The notes below the pieces were generated by a model. The model saw nothing but the letters and a program-made list of their open reading frames with translations, searched no databases and was not told the origin of the DNA. The position numbers were made by a program, and so were the translations under genes. DNA of 64,000 bases from Formicarius rufipectus (lineage: Eukaryota; Chordata; Aves; Passeriformes; Formicariidae): NCBI GenBank assembly GCA_013399695.1, contig VXAU01004370.1, positions 1-64,000 on the forward strand, given 5' to 3'. This document shows positions 36,830 to 50,235 of this stretch, piece after piece. Positions within the stretch are counted from its first letter, which is position 1. The number at the start of each line of letters is the position of its first letter.

Positions 36830-37330
36830 GGATTCCTACCAGGGGGATCTGCCAGGTGTGGGCGGGGAGCGAAGAAGAGGAGGCTGGGCAGCACCGTTGT
36901 CCTGGCCAGCACAGCGCTGTCTCCCAAGCAGCCCTTCGCCAGCCCGGGGCAGGTGGAGCTGTGTGCTGTGGGCGCTCACTCCCCCGGGAGCTTGCTCGAA
37001 GTCCTGACCCCTGTAAAGCTGAGCTGAACCAAAGCGCTGTTACGAGGCGGAAAAATCCCTAGGGTAGGACCAGAAACAGGTCTTGGGGCAGATATCTCCC
37101 TGAAGCCCTTGGCTGCAAGCCCAGGTGGCTGCGTGGGAGCCCATCGTGCCTCTGGGGGTTCCGTGCCAGCGGCAGGGAGAGCAGAGCAGGGCACGGAGGC
37201 GCGGTCCCCTTGCGCTGCCCTGGCTGGCACCGCGGGCAGCGCTCGGGGCACACAGCGGGCCGTGAGTGCCAGCGTACATCAGTCCTTTAGGATACAGCCG
37301 CTGTAAGCGAGGAGAGCAAGTTACTGGTCC
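36830..37330. promoter_or_regulatory. orphan CpG island
   Basis: About 500 bases of GC-rich sequence with roughly 30 CpGs by my count, bounded on both sides by AT-rich DNA and about 26 kb from the TAPT1 island. It includes GGGCGGGGAGCG and GGCGCGGTCC. Overlapping open frames on both strands (for example 36976-37251 minus and 37109-37306 plus) look like GC-driven chance frames. It could be the promoter of a non-coding RNA, an alternative distal promoter or an orphan developmental enhancer. Confidence 0.7.
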
Positions 37331-39848
37331 ATTTCTAACGAGAGAGTTGGGGAGAAAAGGTGACGTGCAGCAAGGCGAAGTCAGGTGGAGTGTGCTGGTC
37401 AGATTGAATTCCTTTGATTTTCTGTGGTTTTTTTTTTTTTTTGTTTGTTTGTTTCAATAGAGGGCTTGTATTATCGTAATGAATTTTTAAAAATGACTGA
37501 AAATCTTTTTAAAAAAATAACGCGGTAAGCAGAGAGCCACTCTGCCTCCACGGCCCCCACAAGGTGGAGCTCGCAGCTCAGGAGCGGTATTGGCGTTCTT
37601 TGTGTCACCGAAAAAATGAAGCGGTTTTACTCTCACCCTTTTCTAATTTTTATCTTTTGCTAATATAATGCAGATTGGTTTTATACATTATTTATGGAGC
37701 CCAGAACTAGTATAGGGAATGCTGTCGCTCATTTTAATGATTTAGATTTGTTTTTTATTATTATTATACTGTATAGACTTTGGAAAACCTTCATTTGGAT
37801 CCCATTTAGAACACAGGAAGTTGCCCAAAGCTTGGATGTGAACCTTAATTTACTGAAATCCTTGTAAGGCTGAGAATATTTACTACTGGCATTTATTGCT
37901 CCTGTGAGAGTTAGAGCGAGAGCAAGTTGGGGGAGGAGAAAGAGAGGAAAGACAACAGTAACTTCAGCCAAAAAAGCAAAGAACATATGTTGGAGTCGAG
38001 CTTGCTGCATGCGTGCAGAGCAGGGTAATCTGCCTCTGAGCTGCTCTGCTGGGGCAGGAGGTGTCTTACTGCCTCTGAGAGTCAGGAGAACTCCAACAGG
38101 ACTTGTCCTTTGAGGAGCTGAATCTTCGTTTTCTAAAACCTCTCTTTATAAAGCAGGGTTCACGAGCAGTCAGGACACTTGATTTGATGCACGCCATAAA
38201 GGACTGGGTCCTTTTTGTGCTGCAGCAGAAGTCCTTTTGGACTTCCCCCTGTGCTTTGCAGATAAAAACTGTCAAGATTTTAGCTGTGCAGAGTTAGAGG
38301 TTCCAGGCATTCCCAAGGGAAATTGGATGCATGAGCCCAGGCAGCCTTGGCTGGAGACAGGGGAGTGCTGCAAACCCACCACTGTGTTTAAGGGGGCTGG
38401 AGAAGGTGGCACAGCAACCAGCAGTGATGGAGGCAGGAAAACATCTCTTCATTTTCTTCCTCTTTTCAGTTACTTTGTGCCTGCACAATGATAAATAAGC
38501 TTATTCAAGCTTTGGTTATTAAAACTTGTAGACAAAAATATTCCTAGGATGGGGAAGCCTTTATTGAGACTATAAGTGCAGGTAATTTCATCAGTCTCCA
38601 GTCTTTCAGAAAACTGGAGTTCTCCACTTCAGGAAAAAGAACAGATGCCTGACTCCCAGAATATGGGAACAGTAATTTTCATAGTGTTTTTTACTTTAAA
38701 GAAAAGCACACCAAAATGTTTAATTTTTTTTTTTTTTTGAAGGTGTTTGCTTTAGGCTCCCCTGTTCCTCCAGCCCCTTTTCATCCAGCTGCTTAACCTG
38801 CCTTTCAACTAGTCTCTCTAGTGGCTTGTTTGTCCTGTGCTGCGGCAGCTGAAACAGCTAATAAAGCAGCTGACAGGAGGGTGAGTGAAGGGACCAAGCC
38901 AACTACTACCCCCATGGTGGAAAAAAATAATTAGCAGTGAAACTTTGATATGTCTACCTTGAAATTTCCTCAAAACCCTGTATATTATGGAGGTTTCTTA
39001 AATGGAAACATTGTTTTGTGAATCTGTAGAGAAATGAAATATGTTTTCTGAAGAGCAGTTTAAAAGATTGCCCATTAACATGAAATGCCCACAACTGTTT
39101 GTTACTAATGTTACTGAATAAGCTTTTGATGATATACTCTCATTATTTTGAATTTTGTTATGCTTTGTTAGTATGTATTACCAGCACAGTGAAAAGATGA
39201 AGGTGTTGCTCAACAAGGCGTACCAGTGCATGGTGAGAAGACAGTTTCCTCTATAAGGTCACAGCCAAAGTACGGCCCTGCAAGGAAGTAGGATGGGGTG
39301 AGCAACTGGGAGATGGCAAAAGAAGACTAAGTCTGTGGAAAGCTGTCCCTCTTTCATAGGCTGTACAATGTGTGCAATAGTGGGGTGAGTCCCAGATTAT
39401 TGCTAAGGTTTCAAATATAGGTCAGTTAGAGAACATGATTGAAAGAACAAGTACATAAAATTGGAAGGTCTGTGTTTATGATACACTATCTAGATGCTTC
39501 AGTATAATTTTAATCATAACTCCAGATTGTCTCCTGCATACACATCTCAGTTAAGACCTCCTTAAGTACATCCAAAGACGTGCAGTTAGTTCAGATAAGC
39601 AATGTCTGCTCCTGGAATTAGGAAAACTGAAATGAAGGGATTTTGCAATTGCTTGGAGAATGGGAAGGTTAGTGATCATTCTTTATCTCTTATTGTGTGA
39701 GTGGGAGGGCACCCATCTTGAACAAACTGCTTGGCACAGTTGTTCATTTTTACATTAAGATGTCATTTTACATTAATTTAAAGGACTCTAGTACAAAATG
39801 TGGTGGCATGGTTTCATTCTTAATAATCTCGTAACGATTTCAATTTTG
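37331..39848. other. intergenic, no gene recognised
   Basis: GC content falls away from the island. T runs lie at 37426-37442 and about 38724-38738. A CTCF-like CCACAAGGTGGAG near 37557 is a weaker match than the two listed. Confidence 0.5.
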
Positions 39849-40015
39849 AGAAGATATTTAAGCATTGGAATAGATAAGGAGAATATGGAAAGTCAATCAT
39901 TAGAGCTCTTTAAAACAAACTGGACAAATATCTGTCAGGGATGACATAGGTATAGCTGATTCTTCCTTGAGGCAGAGGAATAGGCAGAATGACCTATTTA
40001 CTCTATTTTCTTGGA
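39849..40015 (+). mobile_element. ancient CR1 tail, plus orientation
   Basis: TTTAAAACAAACTGGACAAA followed by TATCTGTCAGGGATGACATA matches the old sauropsid CR1 3' region, then diverged text where GACCTC...CCTTCCAG would be. It is much more degraded than the 16.4 kb copy. Confidence 0.75.
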
Positions 40016-40343
40016 CTTGTGTGCGACTAACTGTAGGTGCTTAAGTGCAGAAAATATTCTGTGTCAAAGATCAACTGCACTGAAATAAAGTTTCATTTAA
40101 CATGAAACTAAACAAGAAGTTTGTAGAAATCATATAATTATTCAAAATCAAACATAAATATCTAAAATTATGAAGGAAATTGAAATTTTGAGAGAATACA
40201 TAGAAGATAGCATGAGAAATACTCAGAAACAGCACCCAAGAAACCTCAGCTCTGCTAACATTATCAAATAAAATTATTCCAGTGAAGGGCATTTTATGTT
40301 TCTAGTTCCAGCTTCAAATGTTTGCCTAAAAATAGAAATTATC

Positions 40344-40369
40344 CTTTTTTTTGTGTGTGTGTGTGTGTG
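40344..40369 (+). repeat. T run with (TG)n
   Basis: Nine T then a (TG) tract of about nine units. Confidence 0.9.
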
Positions 40370-41964
40370 ATCATACTGTTGCCATTAAGAATATAGCCAG
40401 CAGCTACTTTCATTAGGAGAAGCCTGTGATCTCAGCTGCAGGAAGAACAATGGAAACATGCTGTTCTTCTCAAAATGCCTCTGTGGATATAAGCTTCTTC
40501 TGCTCTGCTTTTTCATCATGAGCTCTCTTCACACCAGTACCACAAGCCTCAAAGCTGCCAGGGAAGAGCAGAGTCGGGCTGGGTTTCTGGATATCCCCAT
40601 CACTGGGCATGGGCTGGTGGTGTCCACAGTGGGGCTGCAGGATTGCTGGGCTGCTGTCCTTCTCTGCTTTTGCTGTGCTGGTGCCATGGTCTGGCCAGCA
40701 GCCTGTAGACTGGATTTCTTGGCATCTTTCCTGTGAGGGCACTCATCTTGTATCTCATACCATATGCTATAAAGGTAGCTGGAACTGATGGGCAGCCTGA
40801 GTTTTTCATACTGTGAACACTTGGGAGCACAGCTGTAACCAACCCTGCATCCATAAATATGTCCTCAGAGAGACAGAACAGGGAGTCTGGTGGGCTACAT
40901 TCTGACCACTTACTTAGGCAGAGTATAAGTGCAGCCTTATATTGGGAAGTCACTTCCTCTTGGCAGAAAGCAACCATTTTGAAAGATAAATTTCCCACAC
41001 TCTCCATGAGATTTTCTGCAGAAGAACTTCTAAAAATAGCAATGTTTAATGGTTGTTAATACTATAACACCGTGTTAAAGTGTAAGGCAGTCTTCCATAG
41101 CTTTAACTACTTGAAGAGTGTAAAGAATCATCCATTTTACTTAAATCAGAAGACCAGGGGAACAGAGTACTATTTTTATTCAAGATAACCTTTTAAATTG
41201 AAGTTAATTTCCAAAATGAAAATTTTGGAAATTTTAGGGTTTATTTATAAAACCCTAAAAATGTATAGCTATTTTGGGCTTTCCCTCTTAACAAGGTGGT
41301 TTTATTGGGCAAGGCCATGACCTTCTATGATCATTTGTTTGAGGTCTTCATTGACTGCTTGATGGATCTTTGAGTTGATATCATTTTATATCAGGTTATC
41401 AGCTGCTAGAAAGACATTGTCTTGTTGGCTTCATTTGATGAATTCTTGCAGGTGGAATTCAATCGAATGTGTAACAAGCAGTGTACAGTGACCTGATTAT
41501 TTATCTTGTCAAATACAATCCCTGGATATAACTGTCAAGCTGCCATTGACACTGGAGTATAACCAGCTCTGTATTAAACTGTCCAGCTGTGATGTGGGGA
41601 CCACAACAATTATTTACTTAGGAAGCATAACACACAGTGCTGAGGATGTTTGAAAGATGTGAGAGCCCATATAACAGTAACTTCTTCCTCAGGAGCCTTT
41701 TTGAGGGTGTCCCAATCTCAAATTTTCACAGGACTGCTCTAAAATGTCACATTTATGTCGTATTTAGTGCAAATTAATGGAACATGCCCACAATTGGAGG
41801 TTTTTTTCCCTTAACGTTTTCATCAGTTTCTTCATTCAATGTAGCAGGGTATGATCAGCTCATGAAATTTCTAGATCTTGCCCAACAATAGCTTTCATTA
41901 GACTTCTTTAGTACAGTCATGGTACCACTGCAACTTGTAGGGATCTCCTTCTACTGGTGCTGCA
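40370..41964. other. intergenic, no gene recognised
   Basis: Antiparallel open frames at 40458-40736 (plus) and 40470-40742 (minus) reflect a locally GC-richer patch; neither shows a recognisable domain. Confidence 0.5.
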
Positions 41965-42522
41965 TGTTGTGGTTTAACCTGTCATGCAGCTAAACACCAC
42001 AGAACCACTTGCTCACTCCTCCAGCCCTTCTCTGTGGGGTGGGAGAGAGAACTGGGAAAAGGGTAAAACTCATGGGCTGAGATAAAGACAGTTTAATAGG
42101 ACAGAAAAGCAAGGGAAATAACAATAATGAGGAAAAATATACAAAACAAACAATGCACACTGCAATTGCTCACTGCCCACTGACCAGTGCTCAGACAGTC
42201 CCCAGGCAGTGGCTGTCACCCCCCAGCCAACTTGCCCCAGGTTTTTTCTTCACTATGATGCCATATGGTATGGAATATCCCCTCAGTCCTCTGGGTCCGT
42301 TGTCCTGGTTGTATCCCCTCCCACCTTCTTGTGCACCTACACCCTCCTCACTGACACGGCAGTATGAACAGTTGAGAAGTCCTTGACTTTGTGTTAAGCA
42401 CTGCTCAGCAGCAACTAAAACATCAGTGTGTTATCAATATTGCTGTCATCCTAAATCCAAACCACAGTACAGTACCTGCTACTAGGAAGAAAATTAAGCC
42501 TATCCCAGCTGAAGTCAGGACA
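41965..42522 (-). mobile_element. solo LTR of an endogenous retrovirus (minus)
   Basis: Begins TGTTGTGGTTTAACC and ends AGTCAGGACA, i.e. TG...CA; the retroviral sense strand is minus. It contains GAGATAAAGACAGTTTAATA, whose complement carries ATTAAA as the poly(A) signal, then CATATGGTATGGAATATCCC and ACATCAGTGTGTTATCAATA. I recall these blocks as a common LTR of neoavian genomes, probably ERVL-like. The usual TATATAA segment is altered (near 42240-42260). No matching target duplication is seen (CTGCA against ACCCA). No internal retroviral genes are present. Confidence 0.82.
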
Positions 42523-45500
42523 ACCCAAATTTTCTTGAAAGGGCTTTTTCAATATGCTGTCCAGTTGAGGTAACAATAACATGAAGAGACTTTCCAATCA
42601 TTAACGCCGGATTCTGTGAGACATGCCAAAAAATGTACTAGTACTGGCGACTCTTGACATGCCCAGTCTACCTCCTACCACTGAAACACTCACTGTCTTA
42701 TCTAGCAGACTTGTTTGGTGAGAGCAACTGTAGAGGATGATGGTGACTGTTTATGTCTCTGATACAGGTCCGCTTCAGAGTTTCTTGATCCTCTTTGGAT
42801 CCTGTATAATTACTAACAAATAGATAAAATAATAATTACTAACATCTTAATTACAACTATTTTTATAAAATACAGATTGTACACAAGTTTTCAATTAATT
42901 TTAACTATATGGAGAGTTGAGAGAGTCTGTTTCAAGACTATTCAGGTCAAAGAACAGATGTTAAATTTCTTTAAATAACTAGTTTAATTTTAGCACAAAT
43001 TAACAGATTTGTGCATTAATGCTCAGAGCACTCATCCTGTTTTTAAAGGATAAGAATTGTAAGATTGGAGAGGTGTGCTTTTTCCATAGGCAAAATAGTA
43101 AATCTCTGCTTTAGAAGCAAGAGAGAAGTCTCCCTAAACTGTAGGGTTGTGGCTGGGATCTCCCCAACAGAGCAGAAAACCTGATAACTTTGTGATCAGG
43201 TGGGGGTAGTGGGCCTTTTTCAAAATGATGCTTAAAGGTGAGACTTTTTACAAAGGATTTACTGTGAATTGGACCCAACGCCTCTTGTCCATCCTCCTTC
43301 CTCTGACAGGCAGCCCCAAGAGCAGGGGGGCTGCACATCCCTCTAGTGCCACCCTTCATCCCTGTGGTACCTCTTCAGATTGTTTTCTGCTTATCCTTCA
43401 AGGACTCATAAACTAGTGTGTGATCCCAAGCTATGAAACCACACTTCATTTTAGGCACAAGAACCAGCTTTGAGATGTCCCCTATGTTTGCAGAAAATCT
43501 GAGCATCAAAAAATGCTGTATAGTATCAACGATCAGAGTCTGTGATTGCTGGTATTCACGGGAATTAATTGGCTGTGTGAAATTTGAGAATTATACAGGT
43601 TCACTGCTAGAACTAAGTCACAATTAGTACCAAGTGCTTTTACCAGTAAAAAAGCCCCACGGATTAAGCCTTTCAGAAGAAAGAAAACCTGCTTCTGAAC
43701 TTTCTGCCGCAGTTGGATACTCAGTCATAGAATAGTCTGCATACTGCCAGTACATTTACAATGTAAACGCTTTCTTTTCAAGGTCAGGGTTTTAAAGTAC
43801 TAGACTGCTATTGAAACTGCAGGGGCAGAGCCTGAACAATTCTACTGGTTTTCTAAAAATAAGGAGCTTTATAGCTAAACTGCAGGATGTATTTTAAAAG
43901 AAAGAGTCTCAACATTTTTCTTTTTACTGCTACTTGTATCCCATCTCTACCAATTTTTACTGCTTTACACAAAGGCACATTTATCGCAAGGCATGGCATA
44001 AAATCAACACTCTTCCATTCTAGCAGTTAAGCTCCATCTTACAATATTTGTGGTGCACCACAGTATTCAAATGCATTAAAACAAAACTGGACCCACCAAA
44101 GGGAATATGGATTTACAAATAAAATGGCACAAAAGGAGAATGCTACTTGACCAGTTCAGGCTTCTTAGCTGCAACTACTATGTTGAATTTTACATTAAAA
44201 ATGCCGTATTTTTGTTTAAAACCTCAAATACATAATGAAATCCTAAGGTATCCTCAAGACTCGGAGGCATGAATTAAGCAATCAGTTCTTTCATTATAAA
44301 TGTTTAATTCTAATCAATCAGGGCTTAGTATTCCCAAACCTCTAGAGCTCCCTTGTTGAGCTTTTGCAGCGCTTGAAAAAATTTATTGACCAAAGGGTGC
44401 AAATGTTTTTTCTTATTGTTGGAAAAGATTTGCCATAACTCTGATAGTTTAAAACACTGAGGACCAATTTTTTGTCAGTTTGTAGTTAGGTGTACAGACA
44501 GAAAACCAACGAGGTCTTGGTGTACACTTAAGGTTATCAAAGGATTGTTCAGGGTTGCAAGTAGAAGATCATATACCAGCTTATATCCATATTTTCCTGG
44601 AGGCTGTGGCAAATGGTCATGTGTTTTCAAGTTTGGAGAACAACTCAGTGTGTGCTTGGCTGTTCCAGCTTTAAATTTCAGGGTGAGTTACTGTGTCTGT
44701 AGCTGGCTGACTGTTTTGTTTGGCCCAGCTGCTTTACTGTCCCAACATAAAGCCCAACGAGTGAATTTAATTGCCACCAGTCTTGCTTTCCTGGCCCTCA
44801 CTTAAGCACCAGGACTAAGGAAAAGCAGATGATGGTAAAAATCCACCCGAATGGACAACAATGACTCATCTCTTATTTTCTGCAAGATTTTATCTTTGGT
44901 TTTTAGTACCAGATTTAAAGCTGAAATACTTAACCTCTCTTTTATACACATCTGTGGATCTTGTTCTTCAATTCCAAGTAAGACAAGTAGTGATGGTGTG
45001 TTATCTGTCAGTAGCCAACATGGTAAAAGGGTATTTTTTACACACAAACTCTCTTTTTCTCTATTTTTGTCATTTAATAATAAAATAGAGATACATATGT
45101 TGATACTGTACATAAACTTTTTTGAAGTCAGACGGAGTGTGGCAATTTAATTGTCCCAGTGCAAGTATGTCTTAGCTGAATTTGGGTACTGGACTGTAAA
45201 ACTTCAATTTTCTTCTCTAAACATTTTCAGTTGCATCAGCATCTTTCAACCTTTTTTCTTTTAATTGTTTCTATTAAAATATGCAAAAAATATAATGGAA
45301 CACTATCAATTCTTTTAGAAATAACTGAATTGTATTTGACAAAATTGTTCCAACTTTTAGGACAAGACTCAACCAGGAAATATTTCTATTATTTAGCATA
45401 TAGAAGCTTACATATGGTTTGCTATCACTGCTGCCCAACACCAAAGCCAACATCTCAGTCTGCGCAAAGAAACAGGAGGACAGCCAGTGGGTGGGCTCGA

Positions 45501-46175
45501 AGCATGAAACAGAAGGAGGGAGAGGGAGTGAGTGGGGGAGAGACTGTGTGCATATGTCCAGAGGAGTTGAATGTGTGCATCTGTTAGGGAGATGAAGGAC
45601 CAAGATGCATATTCTTATGTATGATCCACAAAATTTGCTTATATTCAGCTCTCCCACATCCCCCATGAGCAAGTTGTTTGGTTACTCTGTACCTTCCAAA
45701 TGTCTCTCCCTAGAGATATTCTATTATGAATAAATAAAAGATATTCCTTGGAGCAGGGATATTCTGTTCATGTTAATGAAGAGTATTCTGTATATTTTGC
45801 CACTTTTTGTTCCTGTGCTAACTACATCAAGTGAACAGCAGCAGTGGGATGGATGGAAAGTTTAATCCTAAACTGACTCAGGGGATGGAAAATGTTGGTT
45901 ACAGTTCTTGCTGTGAATGAGAGCAGAGCATGGTTGTCTCAGTCCTTGGGATCCTACTGGAGGAGCATACCTGATCTGAGTTAGGTGCCCAAATCCAAAT
46001 GGGTAAGGCTCTGTGTCCCCTGGGACCTGTCCTCTCCTCTGAACTGCAATTGTATCTGGCAAAGCAGCTCACTCTTCTGCCACAAGAGCTCTCTGCTCCC
46101 ACGGGTTACTAAATCAGGAATGGAAATGGTATTAGATGTCGGTCATCTATGACTAAGATATTTCGGTGGCTGAGT
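42523..46175. other. intergenic, no gene recognised
   Basis: AT-rich with no repeat or gene I can name. A purine-rich GGGAGAGGGAGTGAGTGGGG lies near 45518. Frames at 44545-44805 and 45274-45672 have no support. Confidence 0.5.
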
Positions 46176-46607
46176 TGTGGCGGTGAAAAACTAACATGAT
46201 CCCCGCTTGATGGGGAATGCAAGCGAGAACAACTTTATTGAAGCTATAACACACAATATATATGCTCAGGAAATGAATATTCATCTCAGGGTTCAACTTA
46301 TGCTAAATATGGGTGGAATATTACCAGTAGGGGATAACATTGGGAGGAGGTGTTATAACTATGGGATAACACACCATTTACTACGAAGAGACATATGGTA
46401 ATGCACACATATTAGAAACACAATGGAGTCCTCATTTAGGTTCAGGGTGTATCCCCAAAGTCGAGCAGTTCCATACATCTGGGAGACAGGGAGGCGGCAG
46501 AGTTTGCAGTCTCTTATCTGTCAAGAGATGTCTTTTCAGGGTACTCCCAAGGTCTCCTCGACATCTCTGTTAACTCCTTTGTTTCCAAGAAATTTTGTAT
46601 TCCAACA
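46176..46607 (-). mobile_element. solo LTR, inverted copy A
   Basis: 432 bases. On the minus strand it starts TGTTGGAATAC and ends CCGCCACA. It shares long blocks, in reverse complement, with the LTR at 60422-60798. The poly(A) signal AATAAA is at 46239-46234 on the minus strand. Flanks are CTGAGT and CTAAGT, a 6-bp target duplication with one change. A 6-bp duplication suits class II (ERVK-like) elements. No internal genes are present. Confidence 0.88.
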
Positions 46608-49600
46608 CTAAGTTACTTTGAGGATTTATTCATAGCTTTTACTGAAATCAGGGGGAAATGCTCATCTAGAATCCTCTGCAAGTCAGACCTTAGGAGTTTT
46701 GAAGGGAAAGGAATGTCTGGGCATCATCTGTGTTATTAAATTTTATTTTTGATGCCTCCATAGATTTTATAGCTTTGCAAAAACACGTAGCAAACATGGA
46801 ATTTATTGCTCATAGTTTATCCAGGAAATATGTCATAGTACAAGATGGACTGAACATAAAAGATAGTGAACAAGTATATGGCAATGGTCTGTAAAACTGT
46901 TAAATAGATCAATAAATAATTCCAGTGATAGCATATTGAATTTCAGTGAAAACCAACAGTTTTAAAATGCTGAATTTTGCTTTTCTAATGACTAAGTCTG
47001 TGTCACTTTACCATAAATACTCAACTTTAGCAATTATCATCAAGGCTCTATTCAACAAGTTTCTAATTTTAACAAATGTGATTTACTGCAGTAGTGAATT
47101 GTTGATACGATACCTATTCTTTATTCCTTGATGAGTTTAACCCATGAATTGGTTATATAAGTAAAATATTTCTGCAGGGATTTTTGTCAGTAAGTCAAAG
47201 AAATAGAAAAGGGAAAAAAAGCAGTGTTTGTTACACCCTGGGGATATAGAACTGAGGGTCCCCTGATATTTGAGTTAGCTGACATCCAGAAAGCTGGCAG
47301 CATCCAATTCTTTAGGGAAAAGCTCAGCTCTCCCAGCTTGCTTGGGTAGAAAGATCTGTTCTATACCTTTGCTGTAGTTAGTTGGTGTTTACATGGGGAG
47401 ATCTTCAATACTGTAGTGCTGAAAGTTGCAGCACCCACCCTTACCACCCTTTGATCTCAGAGATCCAAGATACAAGACTGTGAACGGGAAGAGTCAGATA
47501 CTGAAGATATGTTTCCAGAAGGGAAAGAAGTCTTCCAGAGCTGAACTGGGAATCACAGTCAGCTTTCCAGGAACCAGAGCCTGAAAATGTAAATAATTTC
47601 AAAGCACTGATTTTAGAAGAAGTTAACTGAAAATATTGAAAACAGACTGCTGTGAATCAATTTATATAACAAAACTGCTGAATAAAATCTATAAAAGAGT
47701 AACATAATTTTATAAATGTAAGAGAAAGAAGTCTATCACCAAAATTCTTAAAGAATGTAAAAAGTCAGTAACAGCCAGCTGGTCAATTGGACCTAAGTCT
47801 TGCCCAAGCTTTTGCTGTTAGGTATGAGAAGGTGAGAATCTTTCTTCCCTGCAGGTAAGGAACCTTTCTTTCCTTCAACTGCAGAGGACTTCTGCTGTAA
47901 GGCATGTAGATCTTATCTAATCATTAATACCTTATTATTCAAACATTAATACAGACTTCATTGATACAAATAAAGCAAATGGATGTATTCCCAGGCAGGC
48001 TAGATCGACGTGCATTAGTGTGTATTCTGGGATTAGCTAAACCAGCCTGATCTCAATCTGTGATCACTCCTACCTGCACCAGTTCATTCCTTTCTTTTTC
48101 ACCTTGATTCTTCTTTTCTTGTCAGCTCTTCTGACCTACCTTTGACAAACAGAGTTACTTTTAAAAACACTCCATAAGGACATTGTATAAAATGTGCAAA
48201 CATTTATTAGAATTGCTACATCTCCTCAGGCATACTCTTTCTGCCTTATTCTTTATGTCAGAATCAATCTCTTTTTGTTTTCTTAAGCTGGTGTTTGTAC
48301 AACACCCAGTCTAATAGGGTTTTGGTCTCTCAGGTGCAGCAGCATGGAGCAGTGACCCAACAGGATATATGAAGTAGACAGGTACAATTTGAGGCCCTGG
48401 ACAATGAAAAATGAAAAAGGAAGCTGAGCCAAACCAGAAGAAACACTACTACCCTCTGAGTTAGTCAGAATTAGCTATCAGGCAAGGCACCAGGCTTGTG
48501 GCCAACAGAGACTGTACCCATCAGATATGTTCCTATTAAGCATGAAATATATCCTGACAATGCCAAGAACCTTAGAGCTCTGGGTGGTACCTGAACAGGC
48601 ATCAGATTAAGCTTCTGTTGGAAGCGGAGTGTTCAATGTGAGCCAAATGTGCTTCCCACAATGGGAAAATATTCCTGGGTACAAGTTTATAGTGAAAAAT
48701 ACTTCATTATAATTTGTTTATTTGGACACAATGCTCAACAAAGCTCCCCTGTTTCATGTGTTGGTTGCTAGGCTGAAAATTAAAGGGTACATCAAAACAC
48801 AAAAGTTACAGATATTTCATGCTTTCTTCTCTGCAACCCACTCAGTAACTTCCACAGGTGAACAGCCTGGAGTACTGAGCCTAAAATCAACTCTCCTATT
48901 AGGACTAAAGTGTCCAGTGACAGCCTTTCACATAAACTGATTTGCCATGCAATTCCTCTTCCTATCAGACCATATACTAAGTCTGTATGGCTTATGGAAT
49001 GTGAGCAATTTTTCCACATTGGTCTGGTTGTTCTCACTCTGGTTCCTCCCGTTCCCCACCACCCTTCCCACGCCCTCAGTCTTCCTGACTTTTACAATAA
49101 CGCTTTAATGGTTTTGTGATCTACTAAGCATGAACATTGTGGAATGTGTCTGGAAGTTGTAGTTCACTACCTATATATAATCCAAGTGGAGTAATTTAAT
49201 AATAAATATTGGGTTCAGCTTCTAGATATAAAAGGTATTTTGATGTCTTAGATGAGTTACTAAAATCACTGAAATCCATAGGGAATTAATTATATATGTG
49301 AAAAGTAGAAAACTCAAGAGGAACTATTTAATGTTGAGAAAAAATATACAGCCCAATGGCTATTACAACAACTTTTGTATTATAACAGCAATAAATTTTC
49401 TGCATGCATTAGATATACTGATAAAGCAGAAAGTTTAGGAATTTATACTGCTGAAAGTTGCATGATCACCAGTAATCCCCCTGCTCTGAGTAAGTGTACT
49501 GGGTACTGACTACTTCTGAATAAACACATGTATGTGGAAAATCAGTTGGTTTTTTGTTCCTTCAGCACATTATTTAAACAAGAGTTTTCACATTCATGGC

Positions 49601-50151
49601 AGCAATTTTTGCCTCTGAAAAGAGTATATTATTAGGTGTCAATAGCAATAATAGGATAAATTTTTTTTTTTTATTTTTAGAGATGTTTTTACACATTATG
49701 GAATATTAATATCTAATTGCATGTTTCAGCAAATAATCAAGATTTCTTTCACAGTGCAAATGCTTATACTGTTCAATTTGTCTTCTTAGTTCTTCCTCAT
49801 TTCTGTATACGTATGTATATATATGCTATGGTAGTCAGCACCAAGCAGCTCAAATTGGTATGAAAATATTACCTCACATGCACATGAAAATGATTTATTA
49901 AATGGAATGAGTAAAAAAAATCCCAAGTGCACTATTTATCACTGAAAAATCATAGTTTCTGACATGTTATTTAGTTCATTTATATACCCTGATATAGAGC
50001 TTTAACTCAAACTCACTTTTCTTGTCTTCAGCAGAGCAGGTCTAACAGGGACGGATCATGAACCAAATCTTTTATCTTAGTTCTAATTTTGGTGCTAGTT
50101 GAAACTGAGGGCTGCTTTTTCAGTTGTTCAGCCCTACATGTTCAGCATAGG
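46608..50151. other. intergenic, no gene recognised
   Basis: AT-rich unique sequence. A CCCTGCAG-GTAAGG donor-like site lies at 47860; no partner acceptor was found. An A/T-rich patch lies at 49655-49680. Confidence 0.5.
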
Positions 50152-50235
50152 NTGGTTGGTTGGTTGGTTTGGTTTGGTTTGGTTTGGGTTTTTTTGTTTG
50201 TGGCTTTTTTAATTTTTTTTTTTTTTTCTTTGTAG
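50151..50235 (+). repeat. (GGTT)n/(GGTTT)n and T-rich tract with N
   Basis: A single N at 50151, then TGGTTGGTTGGTTGG, then GGTTT units and long T runs. The unknown base probably marks an uncertain repeat length. Confidence 0.9.

Noticed and set aside
37550..37572. Third CTCF site (CCACAAGGTGGAG)
   Set aside because: The GGCAG end of the core is replaced by GGAGC, so the match is too weak to list.
40458..40742. Antiparallel pair of 90-codon frames
   Set aside because: Mirror-image frames in a GC-richer patch; neither has a recognisable motif.
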